Positions 17,043 through 26,316 of a stretch of 64,000 bases of DNA are shown piece by piece. Under the pieces are notes generated by a model. The model saw only the letters and a list, made by a program, of their open reading frames with translations. It had not been told where the DNA came from and searched no databases. The position numbers and the translations under genes are program-made. Source of the stretch: Candidatus Nitrosomarinus catalina (GTDB lineage: Archaea; Thermoproteota; Nitrososphaeria; Nitrososphaerales; Nitrosopumilaceae); contig NZ_CP021324.1 of NCBI RefSeq assembly GCF_002156965.1, forward strand, positions 818,681 through 882,680. Direction: 5' to 3'. The stretch's first letter is position 1; every line of letters begins with the position of its first letter.

Positions 17043-18254
17043 TTGACAGAAGAATACAATTATGATTTAGTTGTGGTTGGAGGTGGGCCAGCAGGTTCAT
17101 CAGCAGCATTTGCTGCAGCAAAAAACGGGATTAAAGTGGCATTGATTGAGAAAGAAAATTCAATTGCTGAGACAGTTAGAACAAGCGGAGTCACATGGAT
17201 TAAAAGTATTAAAGAATTTGAAATACCTGAAAATTGCTATCATCCAATCAAGAACTTCTCATTTGCATCACCAAATAATGAAGTTACCATTAGTGATTCA
17301 ATTGCTACAGCAGCAGTCTTAGATGTAAGAAAAACTTATCGATGGTTATCTGAAGAAGCAAAAAAATTAGGAGTAGATATTTTTGTAAAAACTAACATTA
17401 ATGATGTAATTAAGGATGAAGAACAAAACATCATAGGAGTAAAAGGAACAAGAGCAGAAGAAAAAATTACGTTTAATTCTAAAGTTGTAATTGATGCTAC
17501 AGGATTTACATCAACTATTTCAAAAACAATGGGATATGTAACACAATGGGAAAGATTTGGAGCAGGAGCAGAATACGAAGCTGAAGTTGAAAATGCAGAC
17601 CCAGATACATGGTGGTTAATGGTAGGGCAAGAGTACACACCTGCAGGGTATGCATGGATTTTTCCACTTGGAAACAATATTGTTAGAATTGGGGTAGGTG
17701 TAGGAAAACCAGAATCAAACATAGATCCAACTCAAAGACTAAAAGAAATAATAGAAAAAAAATTAGGACCAATAAAAAAACTAGGAAAAATTACGCCAAT
17801 AGAATTTCATTACGGATTAATTCCAAATGATGGGTTATCTAGAAAGACAGTTTATAATAATTTGATATTGGTTGGAGATACTGCAGGTCAAGCTAATCCA
17901 TTAGTTTTAGAGGGCATCAGGTATGCAATAAAATTTGGAAGAGTTGCAGGAGAAGTTGCAGCAAAAGCAATTAAAAATAAAAAAACAGATGAGACTGCAC
18001 TTTATCCATATGAGGAAAATTGGAGAAACGCCATTGAATCAAAAATTAATTCAGCAGGTAAAGTTCAAGATAGATGGATTAAATTGTCAGATGAAGAATG
18101 GGATAAAGAATTAGACATAATAAAAGAATTAAAAACAGAAGAATTTTTGGATTTCATTAAAGCAGATTTTGGGTTATCAAACATGCTAAAATTGGCTATG
18201 AGTCATCCCAAATTGGCAGTCAGACAATTATTCAATTTGGTTAAATCCAAATAA
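17043..18254 (+). CDS. Geranylgeranyl reductase family FAD-dependent oxidoreductase
   Basis: A 403-residue flavoprotein. N-terminal FAD motif DLVVVGGGPAGSSAAFAAA, an Arg-rich RTSGVTW segment, the family YAWIFPLGNNIVRIGVGV motif, and the second FAD contact LILVGDTAGQANPLVLEGI. In archaea these enzymes saturate the isoprenoid chains of membrane lipids; related members act on other polyprenyl substrates. TTG start, with no alternative ATG in frame close by. Intact and of normal length. Confidence 0.9.
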   Translation: MTEEYNYDLVVVGGGPAGSSAAFAAAKNGIKVALIEKENSIAETVRTSGVTWIKSIKEFEIPENCYHPIKNFSFASPNNEVTISDSIATAAVLDVRKTYRWLSEEAKKLGVDIFVKTNINDVIKDEEQNIIGVKGTRAEEKITFNSKVVIDATGFTSTISKTMGYVTQWERFGAGAEYEAEVENADPDTWWLMVGQEYTPAGYAWIFPLGNNIVRIGVGVGKPESNIDPTQRLKEIIEKKLGPIKKLGKITPIEFHYGLIPNDGLSRKTVYNNLILVGDTAGQANPLVLEGIRYAIKFGRVAGEVAAKAIKNKKTDETALYPYEENWRNAIESKINSAGKVQDRWIKLSDEEWDKELDIIKELKTEEFLDFIKADFGLSNMLKLAMSHPKLAVRQLFNLVKSK

Positions 18255-18263
18255 TAGAAAAAA

Positions 18264-18500
18264 TCATGCCGTAGCAACTAATGGAAAATAGATGCTAGGC
18301 ATGATTTTAGGCACAGATACGGTATGGTCGGTTGGCTTGGACATACATAACGAATGAAATTGCTCAGTAGTCATTGTAGAGCAATGTTTGCAAATCATTA
18401 CTACAGTTTTGAAGCACTGTGAGCATTTTTTTGCTTCAATCAAATTTCCTCCACAGTTTCTACATGATTCATAAGGCAATTTCTTTTCAAAAATATTCAT
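18264..18500 (-). CDS. Zinc-ribbon hypothetical protein
   Basis: A 78-residue protein with three CxxC knuckles (CRNCGGN, CSQCFKT, CKHCSTM) in the first 45 residues and a hydrophobic C-terminus. Probably binds two zinc ions. Function unknown. ATG at 18500; a TTG directly before it is also in frame. Confidence 0.65.
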   Translation of the reverse strand: MNIFEKKLPYESCRNCGGNLIEAKKCSQCFKTVVMICKHCSTMTTEQFHSLCMSKPTDHTVSVPKIMPSIYFPLVATA

Positions 18501-18591
18501 CAAAAATTAGTTATAAAGAGGACGTAGAATTTATTCGAATAAATCATCAGTACGAAGAAAGTTATAATTGAATTAAAAAAGTAAATCAAAC

Positions 18592-19221
18592 ATGGATGAG
18601 ATTAGTAAAAAATTTGATGAATGGGCAACTAACGGAAAAGCAGAATCTATGGAAAAAGGACATGGAGGAAATGTTTTAAAATTCTTGAAAAATATTTCAT
18701 TTGATCAATCATTTACCTTTTTGGATGTAGGATGTGGAAACGGATGGGTGATCAGATACGTTACAGAAATTCCCACATGTAAAAAAGCTGTAGGAATTGA
18801 TAAAAGTAAAAAAATGATCATACAAGCAAATAAAAAAATTAGAAACAAGAAAGAGAATTTTATTCATACAGATGTAGAGTCATGGAAATATACTGGAAAA
18901 TTTGATTTCGTTTTTGCAATGGAATCAATTTATTATTCAGATTCAATGGGAGACGCAATTAAAAAAATTTACAAATTATTAAAACCGGGAGGACAATTTT
19001 TCTGTGGAACCGACTTTTATACAGAAAATGAAGATACAACAAAGTGGGCAAATATGATGAAAATTCAAATGCATTTACATTCAAAAAAAGAGTGGAAAGA
19101 ATTTTTTAGAAATGCAGGATTTTCAGTTCAAACAAAACAAATCAAAGATTCAAAAGGAAATGAAAAATGGAAAAGAGAAATGGGTACATTGTTCGTTACA
19201 GGCACAAAACCCCTAAAGTAA
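18592..19221 (+). CDS. Class I SAM-dependent methyltransferase
   Basis: A 209-residue UbiE/COQ5-like methyltransferase. Motif I is FLDVGCGNGWVIRYV, the acidic strand-2 end is VGIDKSKKM, motif IV is FDFVFAMESIYYSDSM, and LLKPGGQFFCGTDFY is the post-motif strand. Substrate unknown. It ends 29 bases before RNase P RNA. Confidence 0.85.
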   Translation: MDEISKKFDEWATNGKAESMEKGHGGNVLKFLKNISFDQSFTFLDVGCGNGWVIRYVTEIPTCKKAVGIDKSKKMIIQANKKIRNKKENFIHTDVESWKYTGKFDFVFAMESIYYSDSMGDAIKKIYKLLKPGGQFFCGTDFYTENEDTTKWANMMKIQMHLHSKKEWKEFFRNAGFSVQTKQIKDSKGNEKWKREMGTLFVTGTKPLK

Positions 19222-19250
19222 TATTCAAATCATATTAAAAAAATACCATG

Positions 19251-19534
19251 ATGTGAGCTGGAGCACGAAACGCTGCTACGGCAGAGGAAACTCCTCCCTC
19301 CATACAGGAAATGTGATCTGGAGATAGATAATCAGAGATGGTTGGCAACGATGCAGAAAAAAATCCAATATGGCGCACTGTGATGGTGAAAACCTGAGAT
19401 TTCCATAAAAGGAATGAAAAAGACGACCCACATGGAGCAAAGCCAAACAGAACCATAGGTTCCTGTACCAGGTTCAGGTAGGCTGCAAAGCGAAATATCG
19501 TGAAAACAGAAGGAGGGTTACTCCCAGCACACAT
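19251..19534 (+). ncRNA. rnpB: RNase P RNA (archaeal type A)
   Basis: The catalytic RNA of RNase P, which matures tRNA 5' ends. Helix P1 closes the molecule: ATGTG-A-GCTGG at 19251-19261 pairs with CCAGC-A-CACAT at the 3' end. Conserved region I is GAGGAAACTCC near 19285; an archaeal GAGCAAAGCCAAACAG block is near 19436; conserved region V appears as ACAGAAGGAGGGTTACTCCC near 19508. The CR I/CR V pairing that forms P4 is present. The region is more GC-rich than flanking genes, as expected. A T-rich stretch after 19535 may end transcription. Confidence 0.92.
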
Positions 19535-19566
19535 TATTTTATTTCAAAAATTTAATTTTTTTAGTA

Positions 19567-20958
19567 TTAACTCATTTCGTTAACTTGTTCTTTACAAATA
19601 TCGGCGTTACAACGACATGTTGCATCACATAAGCAGGAACCATGCATTTCACAATCACATTCTGTGCCAATTTCTGCAGATGCAGCACATCCACATGCTG
19701 CTTCATCACCACCAGAAGGCATTGTTTGTTCCGGAACAGTTTCTTGAGGAGTTGTCTCTTGAGGAGTAACTTCTGTAGATTGCTCATAAACACTTCTTGT
19801 TTGTTCGTAATCAGTATCAGATTTCAATTGTGCTTCACCTCTATTAGTTTGATAACCACCGGAAGATGCGCTGGTCTGATATCCAACAAGATTGCTAGGA
19901 TCAATTCCTTGTTGTCCAACTTTTTGGTTCTTCATAGATCTACTACTGATAAAGAAAAATCCAATACCTGCTGCTGCTGCCAATCCAGCCATTCCATAAA
20001 TAATCATTACAGGGAAACCACCAGTTGATGTTGTCATATAATCCTCAGGAGGAGTTGGAGTGACACCAATAATTTCAACACCATCTAAAATATCTAAAGC
20101 ACCAAATCCAATTGAAGACAAGTTTGCAGTATCAGTAGATTGAACACTTCTTACAATGTATAGTTCATCGGCCATTACTTCTGCTTCAAAGACGCGTTCA
20201 ACTTGTCTACCTTCTCTAATACTACTTTCACCCATTGTCCAACTTGAAACAACAAAGCCTTGAATTGAGTCATCTAATCCAAATGTATTTGCATCAGCAT
20301 TGATTCCAGTTGGATCAAATAAGAAATGCCAATTAGTCAATGGTTGTTCTAGAATAAAATCAGCGTTGATTAGTTCTCTATTCAAAACATTTTCAGCTTC
20401 AGTATCAACAAAGGTATTGTATAGAATTGGTTCTTCAGTTTTCAAAATATCTAAAGGAATATTGATTTCAACGCCATCAATGACAATAGAAGATGTAGTG
20501 GTCAAACCCCTCCATCCTAAATCAACTAATTTTTTTTGAGAATCTTCTGTAATAATATAATCAGTTATACTTCCTTCTAAAATTACACGGTAATCAATAG
20601 AAGTTTGTAGACTTCTACCAGTTAATTGAAATTCGTATATTACGTTCAAGTCAGAAACTCTTGCTTGACTTCCATCTTTTTGAATTCCGTCGTTAAGTGC
20701 CATCATTAATTCTTGAACTCCAGGATTTGTTGCATCAGCAGTTCCAGCAGTTTTCCATTGAGTTCCACCTAAGGCGTTAAACAAATCACCGCCATTTGGA
20801 TATTCAATAAAGACAGTTTTTAGATAACTCATTTTAAATGGAGATTCAGCATTATTTGGATTAATTGTAGTATCTAATTGTGCAGCCCATGCAGGTCCAC
20901 TCGTACTAATAACAATAAGTCCTGCCAGTAAAACTGTCATTAATACTGCTTTAGTCAC
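19567..20958 (-). CDS. Secreted/membrane protein with C-terminal anchor and nine-Cys tail
   Basis: A 463-residue protein. Residues 1-25 are a signal peptide ending in AWAAQ. Residues about 26-320 form an exported domain with mixed alpha/beta composition and no recognised family. A membrane helix (MIIYGMAGLAAAAGIGFFFI) follows, then a Gln/Thr/Ser-rich linker and a cytoplasmic tail whose last 45 residues hold nine Cys in CxC and CxxxC spacings plus a His. The tail resembles a metallothionein or a metal-sensing module. GTG start; an ATG lies six codons later. Confidence 0.75.
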   Translation of the reverse strand: MTKAVLMTVLLAGLIVISTSGPAWAAQLDTTINPNNAESPFKMSYLKTVFIEYPNGGDLFNALGGTQWKTAGTADATNPGVQELMMALNDGIQKDGSQARVSDLNVIYEFQLTGRSLQTSIDYRVILEGSITDYIITEDSQKKLVDLGWRGLTTTSSIVIDGVEINIPLDILKTEEPILYNTFVDTEAENVLNRELINADFILEQPLTNWHFLFDPTGINADANTFGLDDSIQGFVVSSWTMGESSIREGRQVERVFEAEVMADELYIVRSVQSTDTANLSSIGFGALDILDGVEIIGVTPTPPEDYMTTSTGGFPVMIIYGMAGLAAAAGIGFFFISSRSMKNQKVGQQGIDPSNLVGYQTSASSGGYQTNRGEAQLKSDTDYEQTRSVYEQSTEVTPQETTPQETVPEQTMPSGGDEAACGCAASAEIGTECDCEMHGSCLCDATCRCNADICKEQVNEMS

Positions 20959-21092
20959 GACTAAAAATCACTATAAAGCCGTAATAAACTTATCCAAAAA
21001 AATTAGAACAAATGCCAACTTAGCGATCATAGGATCTTCTAAAAAGTAATATGTAGTGACACTGTAGAAAAATCGTTTTAGAGGTATATGAT

Positions 21093-22013
21093 ATGATTAC
21101 AGTTTTAGCAGGAGGGACAGGTTCCGTCAAATTAGTCAGAGGGCTAGTTGCACAAGAAAAAAAAGTTAACGTAATTAGCAATGTAGGAGACAATTACTGG
21201 CTTTATGGATTGTATGTATGTCCAGATATTGATACAATAATTTATGGATTAGCAGATCTCTTAGATCAAGAAAAAGGTTGGGGTATTAAGAAAGACACAT
21301 TCAACTTTTTGCGCCAAATGGAAGTGTTTGGAGAAGAGACATGGTTTGGAGTTGGAGATAGAGATGCAGCCACACATTTGATCAGAACCAATATGTTGAA
21401 AAATGGAAGAAATCTTAGTGACATTACAAAATGGATGTGTGAAAAATTTGCAGTCACAGCAAACATCATTCCAGTTACGGACAATACAGTTGAAACAAGA
21501 ATTACTACAAACAAAGGAGAATTACATTTACAAGAATACTGGGTAAAGCATAGAGGATTAGATCCAGTAGAAGGAATTCAATACATAGGAGCAGATAAAG
21601 CTAGACCAAATCCTGAAGCAATAAACGCAATTCATGATTCAGACATGGTAATTTTAGCTCCAGGTAACCCACTAACATCAATTGGTCCAATGTTACAACT
21701 AAAAGGAATAAGAAAAGAATTATCAAAAATGAAGAAAAAGGTAATTGCAGTTAGTCCGCTAATAGGAGATAAATCAATTAGCGGTCCAGCAGCAAAATAC
21801 ATGCAAGCTGCAGGAATTGAATCAAATGCATACGGATTAGCAAAAATGTATTCAGATGTTTGTTCAAATGTCATAGTAGATACAAAAGATAAAGCACTTG
21901 TCAAAAAGATTCAAGGATTGGATATGAAGGCATATGAAACAAAAATTACTATGAAAAATAAATTAGCAGAAGAAGCATTAGCAAATTTCATCTTAAAACA
22001 AGTGCACGTTTAA
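21093..22013 (+). CDS. cofD: 2-phospho-L-lactate transferase CofD
   Basis: A 306-residue enzyme that joins the activated phospholactate (or phosphoenolpyruvate) moiety to the deazaflavin Fo, giving F420-0. Family marks: ITVLAGGTGSVKLVRGL at the N-terminus, VISNVGDNYWLYGLYVCPD, and the LAPGNPLTSIGPML loop. ATG preceded by a GAGGT-like ribosome binding site. Directly followed, one base later, by cofC. Confidence 0.95.
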   Translation: MITVLAGGTGSVKLVRGLVAQEKKVNVISNVGDNYWLYGLYVCPDIDTIIYGLADLLDQEKGWGIKKDTFNFLRQMEVFGEETWFGVGDRDAATHLIRTNMLKNGRNLSDITKWMCEKFAVTANIIPVTDNTVETRITTNKGELHLQEYWVKHRGLDPVEGIQYIGADKARPNPEAINAIHDSDMVILAPGNPLTSIGPMLQLKGIRKELSKMKKKVIAVSPLIGDKSISGPAAKYMQAAGIESNAYGLAKMYSDVCSNVIVDTKDKALVKKIQGLDMKAYETKITMKNKLAEEALANFILKQVHV

Positions 22014-22014
22014 T

Positions 22015-22647
22015 TTGAAAATTGCAGCAATTATTCCAGTAAAGACTTTTTCAAATGCAAAAACCCGCTTAAAATTACCATCAGAAAAAATTGAAGAATT
22101 ATGCAAAGTGATGTTAGAAGAAATTTTACAAACATTATCCATATCTCCAAAAATTGATGAAATTATACTCATCACAAAAGAACAAAAAGCCATTGAATTA
22201 GGTAAAAAATTCAAAACAATTACAATAATTGATGAGAAAGAAAAAAGCGTAAATGAAGCAGTATCTCTTGCTGACAAATATTTACTGGAAAATGACTTTA
22301 ATGCATCGATTGTCTTCCCTCAAGACATACCATTTATCAAAACTCAAGATATTGATTTCATATTAAAACATCAACTACATCCAAATTTTGTAATTATTGT
22401 ACCTTCAAGAAAATTTGATGGAACAAATGCACTTGTAAGAATGCCAATCAATATCATGAAAACACATTATGATGATGACAGTTACAGAAATCATATGAAG
22501 ACAGCAAAGGAACACACACTAAATGTTGCAATGGTTTTTGTAAAAAGAGTAATGTTAGATGTGGATGATCAAGAAGACTTGAATGCATTATTAGAACAAA
22601 ATGAAAAACCACATTTAATAGAAAAAATTAAAAAAATTCTAAATTAA
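22015..22647 (+). CDS. cofC: 2-phospho-L-lactate guanylyltransferase CofC
   Basis: A 210-residue nucleotidyltransferase that activates 2-phospholactate (or a related substrate) with GTP for CofD. The N-terminal IAAIIPVKTFSNAKTRLK segment and later FPQDIPFIKTQDIDFIL are typical. The start is TTG one base after the cofD stop, so cofD-cofC are one transcription unit and are coupled in the pathway. The stop shares TTAA with the opposing CPBP protease gene. Confidence 0.93.
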   Translation: MKIAAIIPVKTFSNAKTRLKLPSEKIEELCKVMLEEILQTLSISPKIDEIILITKEQKAIELGKKFKTITIIDEKEKSVNEAVSLADKYLLENDFNASIVFPQDIPFIKTQDIDFILKHQLHPNFVIIVPSRKFDGTNALVRMPINIMKTHYDDDSYRNHMKTAKEHTLNVAMVFVKRVMLDVDDQEDLNALLEQNEKPHLIEKIKKILN

Positions 22648-23618
22648 TTATTTTTTAAATAGAATTTATTTAAAAATAAAATACAGATTGCTAAAATTCC
22701 AGCAAATAAAAATAACAATTCTAAAGTGAACATCAAAGGATTAGAAAAAGCCAATTCTAAAGGAACATAATTAATTTGAGAAATAAAATGAGCGTATGCA
22801 AAAATAAAATAATTTGTAGCCCAATGAATCAACAAGGAAGCAACAAAACCATATCGAAGATATACCCAGCCCAAAATTATACCACCAGCAGTGGCTTGAG
22901 CAAATTTTCCTTCACTCCAAGAATCACTAAATGCAATGTGAGCAAATCCAAACGAAATACCTACAAAAACAATTACAAAAATTGCTTTTTTAGAGTCAAG
23001 TATGTTTAAGGATGAAGGAGTCCAGAGACATTTCAGAAAATAACGAATCGAGGCACGACTAGAATATAATGCAAATAAAGGAATTCCGATTAAAATAATT
23101 CTAAAAATAAATTCTTCAAATAGGGGTGCAAGAGAGACATAAAAAAATTGGATTAAGTTATTATCGCCCAGAGGAGGAACGGTTTCAATTCCAAAAGACT
23201 CTTGAATTACATTAATTATTGCAGAAACTAAAACTAGAACAGATAACCATTTTGTAATAGCAAACATGTAATTTAATTTAACATCATATTTGCCTAATGA
23301 AATTAAAGAAGAAATAGATTGTAGAAAATTCTGTTTAGGACCTAAAATTGAAATTACAAAAATAAAAAGATAAAACAACCATAAAACTACAAAGGCATCA
23401 CCAATACTTAGATCAACATCAGATTGATAAAAAGAAGAATTTTGAAAAATATCTAAATGGCTAATAGGATAATCATAATTAATTGATTCACCTATGTCGG
23501 TTTCAAATACAATATAGATTCCAATAGGAAATGAAATTACAAGTAATCCAAAAAGAATTGATAAAACTGCAGTGAAAGGAATTCCAAGTAGTTGAAGAAT
23601 CTTATTTGAATTTTGCAA
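22644..23618 (-). CDS. CPBP (Abi/CAAX) family intramembrane metalloprotease
   Basis: A 324-residue polytopic membrane protein with about eight hydrophobic segments. The catalytic motifs of the CPBP family are all visible: EEFIFR (EExxxR), FGFAHIAF (FxxxH) and HWATN (HxxxN). Eukaryotic Rce1 cuts prenylated CAAX proteins; in prokaryotes roles include peptide processing and self-immunity. The target here is unknown. It is six bases after the SUI1 gene. Confidence 0.85.
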   Translation of the reverse strand: MQNSNKILQLLGIPFTAVLSILFGLLVISFPIGIYIVFETDIGESINYDYPISHLDIFQNSSFYQSDVDLSIGDAFVVLWLFYLFIFVISILGPKQNFLQSISSLISLGKYDVKLNYMFAITKWLSVLVLVSAIINVIQESFGIETVPPLGDNNLIQFFYVSLAPLFEEFIFRIILIGIPLFALYSSRASIRYFLKCLWTPSSLNILDSKKAIFVIVFVGISFGFAHIAFSDSWSEGKFAQATAGGIILGWVYLRYGFVASLLIHWATNYFIFAYAHFISQINYVPLELAFSNPLMFTLELLFLFAGILAICILFLNKFYLKNN

Positions 23619-23623
23619 TTTTT

Positions 23624-23932
23624 CTAATGAAGTTCAATAGTATCTTCTGCAAATCCCAAATTAACTAAAGTGTCCTTAATAGTATCCCTATGGTCACCTT
23701 GTAAGAAAATGTAACCTTCTTTTGCAGTTCCACCACAAGCATACTTATTTTTAAGATCTTTAGCGACAGTTTCTAAATTATTTAATTTTGGATCAAGACC
23801 TTCAATCATAGTTCCTTTTTTCTTAAATCTCCTAGTTTCTAATCGGATTATAATTTTAGTACTGTCTTTTGCAAGTTCTCCACATGCACACAAATCTTCA
23901 GGTAGACCACAAGTATTACAAATTACTGCCAT
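23624..23932 (-). CDS. Translation initiation factor SUI1/eIF1
   Basis: A 102-residue archaeal SUI1 protein. An N-terminal zinc-binding CNTCGLPEDLCACG is followed by the SUI1 fold (KIIIRLETRRFKKKGTMIEG, KNKYACGGTAKEGYIFLQG, LVNLGF). It monitors start-codon choice on the small ribosomal subunit. It directly precedes the CPBP protease. Confidence 0.95.
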   Translation of the reverse strand: MAVICNTCGLPEDLCACGELAKDSTKIIIRLETRRFKKKGTMIEGLDPKLNNLETVAKDLKNKYACGGTAKEGYIFLQGDHRDTIKDTLVNLGFAEDTIELH

Positions 23933-24030
23933 ACGTTCGAATTGATTTCAATGATACGCACTATTAAGCCTTGTTTGATGAATAAAGTGAAAATACTCAG
24001 ATTTTTTAAATCCAAAAACAATGGAAAACG

Positions 24031-24360
24031 ATGTCAAAAGATCTTCAAAAGCGAGCAGCAGAAATGCTGCTTAATGGTGCAACATTGCTAAGTGAACCAT
24101 GCCCATATTGTAAAGGAGTAAGAGTGATGAAAGAAGGCCAGGCATTATGTATCAAATGTGGCAAAGAACCAGAAAAAAGAGAAATTCCAAAAGAAAACAA
24201 GCAGGAGAAAAAGGAAAATCCACTTAAAAATACACTTGAAAAAAAATTAGAAGTGTTATCTAAAGAACTAGAGCAAGAGGAGGATCACGAAAAACAACAA
24301 TCTATTCTCAAATCCATTAACTCAGTAATGGAAACAATAGACAAAATTAAAGAAAAATAA
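24031..24360 (+). CDS. Sjogren's syndrome/scleroderma autoantigen 1 (p27) domain protein
   Basis: A 109-residue protein. The N-terminal half matches the autoantigen p27 zinc-ribbon family: KRAAEMLLNGATLLSEPCPY with CPYCKG and CIKCGKE pairs. The rest is a charged helix, likely a coiled coil. The archaeal role is unknown. It is followed after 38 bases by Sec61-beta. Confidence 0.85.
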   Translation: MSKDLQKRAAEMLLNGATLLSEPCPYCKGVRVMKEGQALCIKCGKEPEKREIPKENKQEKKENPLKNTLEKKLEVLSKELEQEEDHEKQQSILKSINSVMETIDKIKEK

Positions 24361-24398
24361 GAAAGTTTTTATGGTAAAATCCGTTTTTCTGAATCATA

Positions 24399-24560
24399 AT
24401 GGCAGATAAATCAGCTCCACTTCCAGCATCAAGTGGAGGCCTCATGAGATTCTTCGAGGACGAAACAAAAGGTTTCAAGATGGATCCAAGAATAGTAGTT
24501 TCAATTCCAATTAGCTTAATTGCAATCTCATGGATAGCTGACCTATTTTTTGCTCCGTGA
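24399..24560 (+). CDS. secG: Preprotein translocase Sec61-beta subunit
   Basis: A 53-residue protein with the archaeal Sec61-beta layout: a short polar N-terminus (MADKSAPLPASSGGLMRFFE), the IDP-like MDPRIVV junction, and one C-terminal membrane helix (VSIPISLIAISWIADLFF). It is the small accessory subunit of the SecYE channel. ATG start. The DUF2070 gene starts eight bases after its stop. Confidence 0.9.
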   Translation: MADKSAPLPASSGGLMRFFEDETKGFKMDPRIVVSIPISLIAISWIADLFFAP

Positions 24561-24567
24561 AAAAACA

Positions 24568-26316
24568 ATGGAAAAGGAACAAGACGACGTTTCAAGTATT
24601 CACAACAGATTTTCACTTACTCTAGTTAATCCAGGGTCGCATTATTTTTCATTAGCTGCATCTATGGGAGTAGGATTAGTAATTGTACTTGCAACATATT
24701 TTGGATATTTTAACAACTTAGGTATCGAAGAATTTTGGTACAGAATCCCAATGGTGTTAGGAGTATTAGCAATAATACAAGTTCTAGATACAAGATTTAC
24801 AAAGAAAAAAGAATATTCAAAATCATTACATTCATCATTATTTGGAAATATGCTTTGGGTAGTTACCATTCTAATGGGAATATTATCAAGTGTAGTACTA
24901 GGAAAAAATATTGAATTATTTTTTATTACTTTTGGAATGATTTTATTTGCAAGTTTCAGAATAGGAATTTACACAACAACATTAGGATTAAGCCTAAAAA
25001 AAGCATGGGCCATTGCATTCATTCAACCATTAGCAATGTTCTTTGTATTGATTCCACAAGAATCATGGTATACAATACTTAGTGAACCATTAGGAATAAT
25101 CTACGGATTTGCATTTTGGATTATTGCAACTGTATGGTCACGAACGACAGATAGAGCAGGTAGACCAGGAATGGAAAGTACCCACAAAACCATTCAAGCA
25201 TATCTTGCATCACAAGGAAATGATTTTGAAGATGCTGAAGAATTAATGGAACAACATGCAACTGAAACAAAAGTAGGAACTTCACAAATCAAATTTTCAT
25301 CCAAAGATGGATCCAATGAATTCCGCATGGTGTTACCAGAAATACATCCAGGTCCATATCATCCAGTAGGCGGTAGCAATATCCCATATCTAATTTATAA
25401 AAATTTGGAATCATCAGCAATGGTAATGCATAGTATTTCTGATCATGCATTGAATTTACCATCACGAAATGAAGTGAATAATTATTTGAAAAATTTAGAA
25501 AATAGTGTTGTTAAAGAAGAAGGAATGACTTGTACAGAGCCAGTAATAGTTCAAATCAATAAAGCCAGAGTAACGGGAATGCTTTTTGGAAATAATCCAT
25601 TACTAATGCTTTCATTGTCACCACACGGAATGGAAGACATTCCAAGTTACATCAAAAAAGAAATTGAGCAATATGGAAAGAATAGAAATTTTACAAAAAT
25701 TATGACTATTGATTGTCATAATGCAATGGGGGAAGAAATTTCAAGTGAAGATGGCGAAGACTTGTTAAAAGCTACAAAATCATGTTTGGACTCACTAATT
25801 ACAAAAGATAGCTTTCCAATTGAATTAGGGTATGCAAATTCAAATGACATGGATGTATGGACTGAAGATCTTGCAAAAGGAGGGTTAGGAATTACTTGTT
25901 TAAAGATAAACAATAAAAAATATTTTCTGGGATGGGCAGATGCAAACAACATGGAAAATGGAGTTAGAGAGAAAATAATTAAAAACTTTGAAGATGAAGG
26001 ACATAATTTATTAGAAATTTGTACATCAGATACACATTATGCAGCAGTTAAAGCTAGAAATAGAAATGGCTACTATCAACTAGGACTAATAACCAGTGCA
26101 GACAAACTTTCAAAATGGTTTTTAGAAATTGCAGAAAATGCAGTATCAAAAATATCATCAGCAAAATATGAAATTTTAGAAAATGAGACACAAGTTAAAG
26201 TCATGGGTCAAAGCATCTATGAAGATTATTCAAAAGCTTTAGAGAATTCATTAAGAATTACCAAAATGTTTGTTATTGGAGGACTAGGGTTATTCATCAC
26301 TAGTCTTTTTCTATAG
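24568..26316 (+). CDS. DUF2070 family membrane protein
   Basis: About 582 residues. The N-terminal 200 residues carry six or seven membrane helices; the C-terminal 380 residues are a soluble domain with a MVLPEIHPGPYHPVGGSNIP motif, a MTIDCHNAMGE motif with possible metal-binding Asp/His, and a conserved-looking CTSDTHYAAVKARNRNGYYQ. This is the archaeal DUF2070 architecture, of unknown function; His/Asp-rich motifs suggest a hydrolase-like site. ATG at 24568 chosen because a TTG upstream would overlap secG. Overlaps the opposing nuclease-like gene by 17 bases. Confidence 0.85.
   Translation: MEKEQDDVSSIHNRFSLTLVNPGSHYFSLAASMGVGLVIVLATYFGYFNNLGIEEFWYRIPMVLGVLAIIQVLDTRFTKKKEYSKSLHSSLFGNMLWVVTILMGILSSVVLGKNIELFFITFGMILFASFRIGIYTTTLGLSLKKAWAIAFIQPLAMFFVLIPQESWYTILSEPLGIIYGFAFWIIATVWSRTTDRAGRPGMESTHKTIQAYLASQGNDFEDAEELMEQHATETKVGTSQIKFSSKDGSNEFRMVLPEIHPGPYHPVGGSNIPYLIYKNLESSAMVMHSISDHALNLPSRNEVNNYLKNLENSVVKEEGMTCTEPVIVQINKARVTGMLFGNNPLLMLSLSPHGMEDIPSYIKKEIEQYGKNRNFTKIMTIDCHNAMGEEISSEDGEDLLKATKSCLDSLITKDSFPIELGYANSNDMDVWTEDLAKGGLGITCLKINNKKYFLGWADANNMENGVREKIIKNFEDEGHNLLEICTSDTHYAAVKARNRNGYYQLGLITSADKLSKWFLEIAENAVSKISSAKYEILENETQVKVMGQSIYEDYSKALENSLRITKMFVIGGLGLFITSLFL

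Noticed and set aside
19235-19534. A 99-codon minus-strand frame
   Set aside because: It lies wholly over the RNase P RNA, whose conserved regions and P1 helix explain the sequence.
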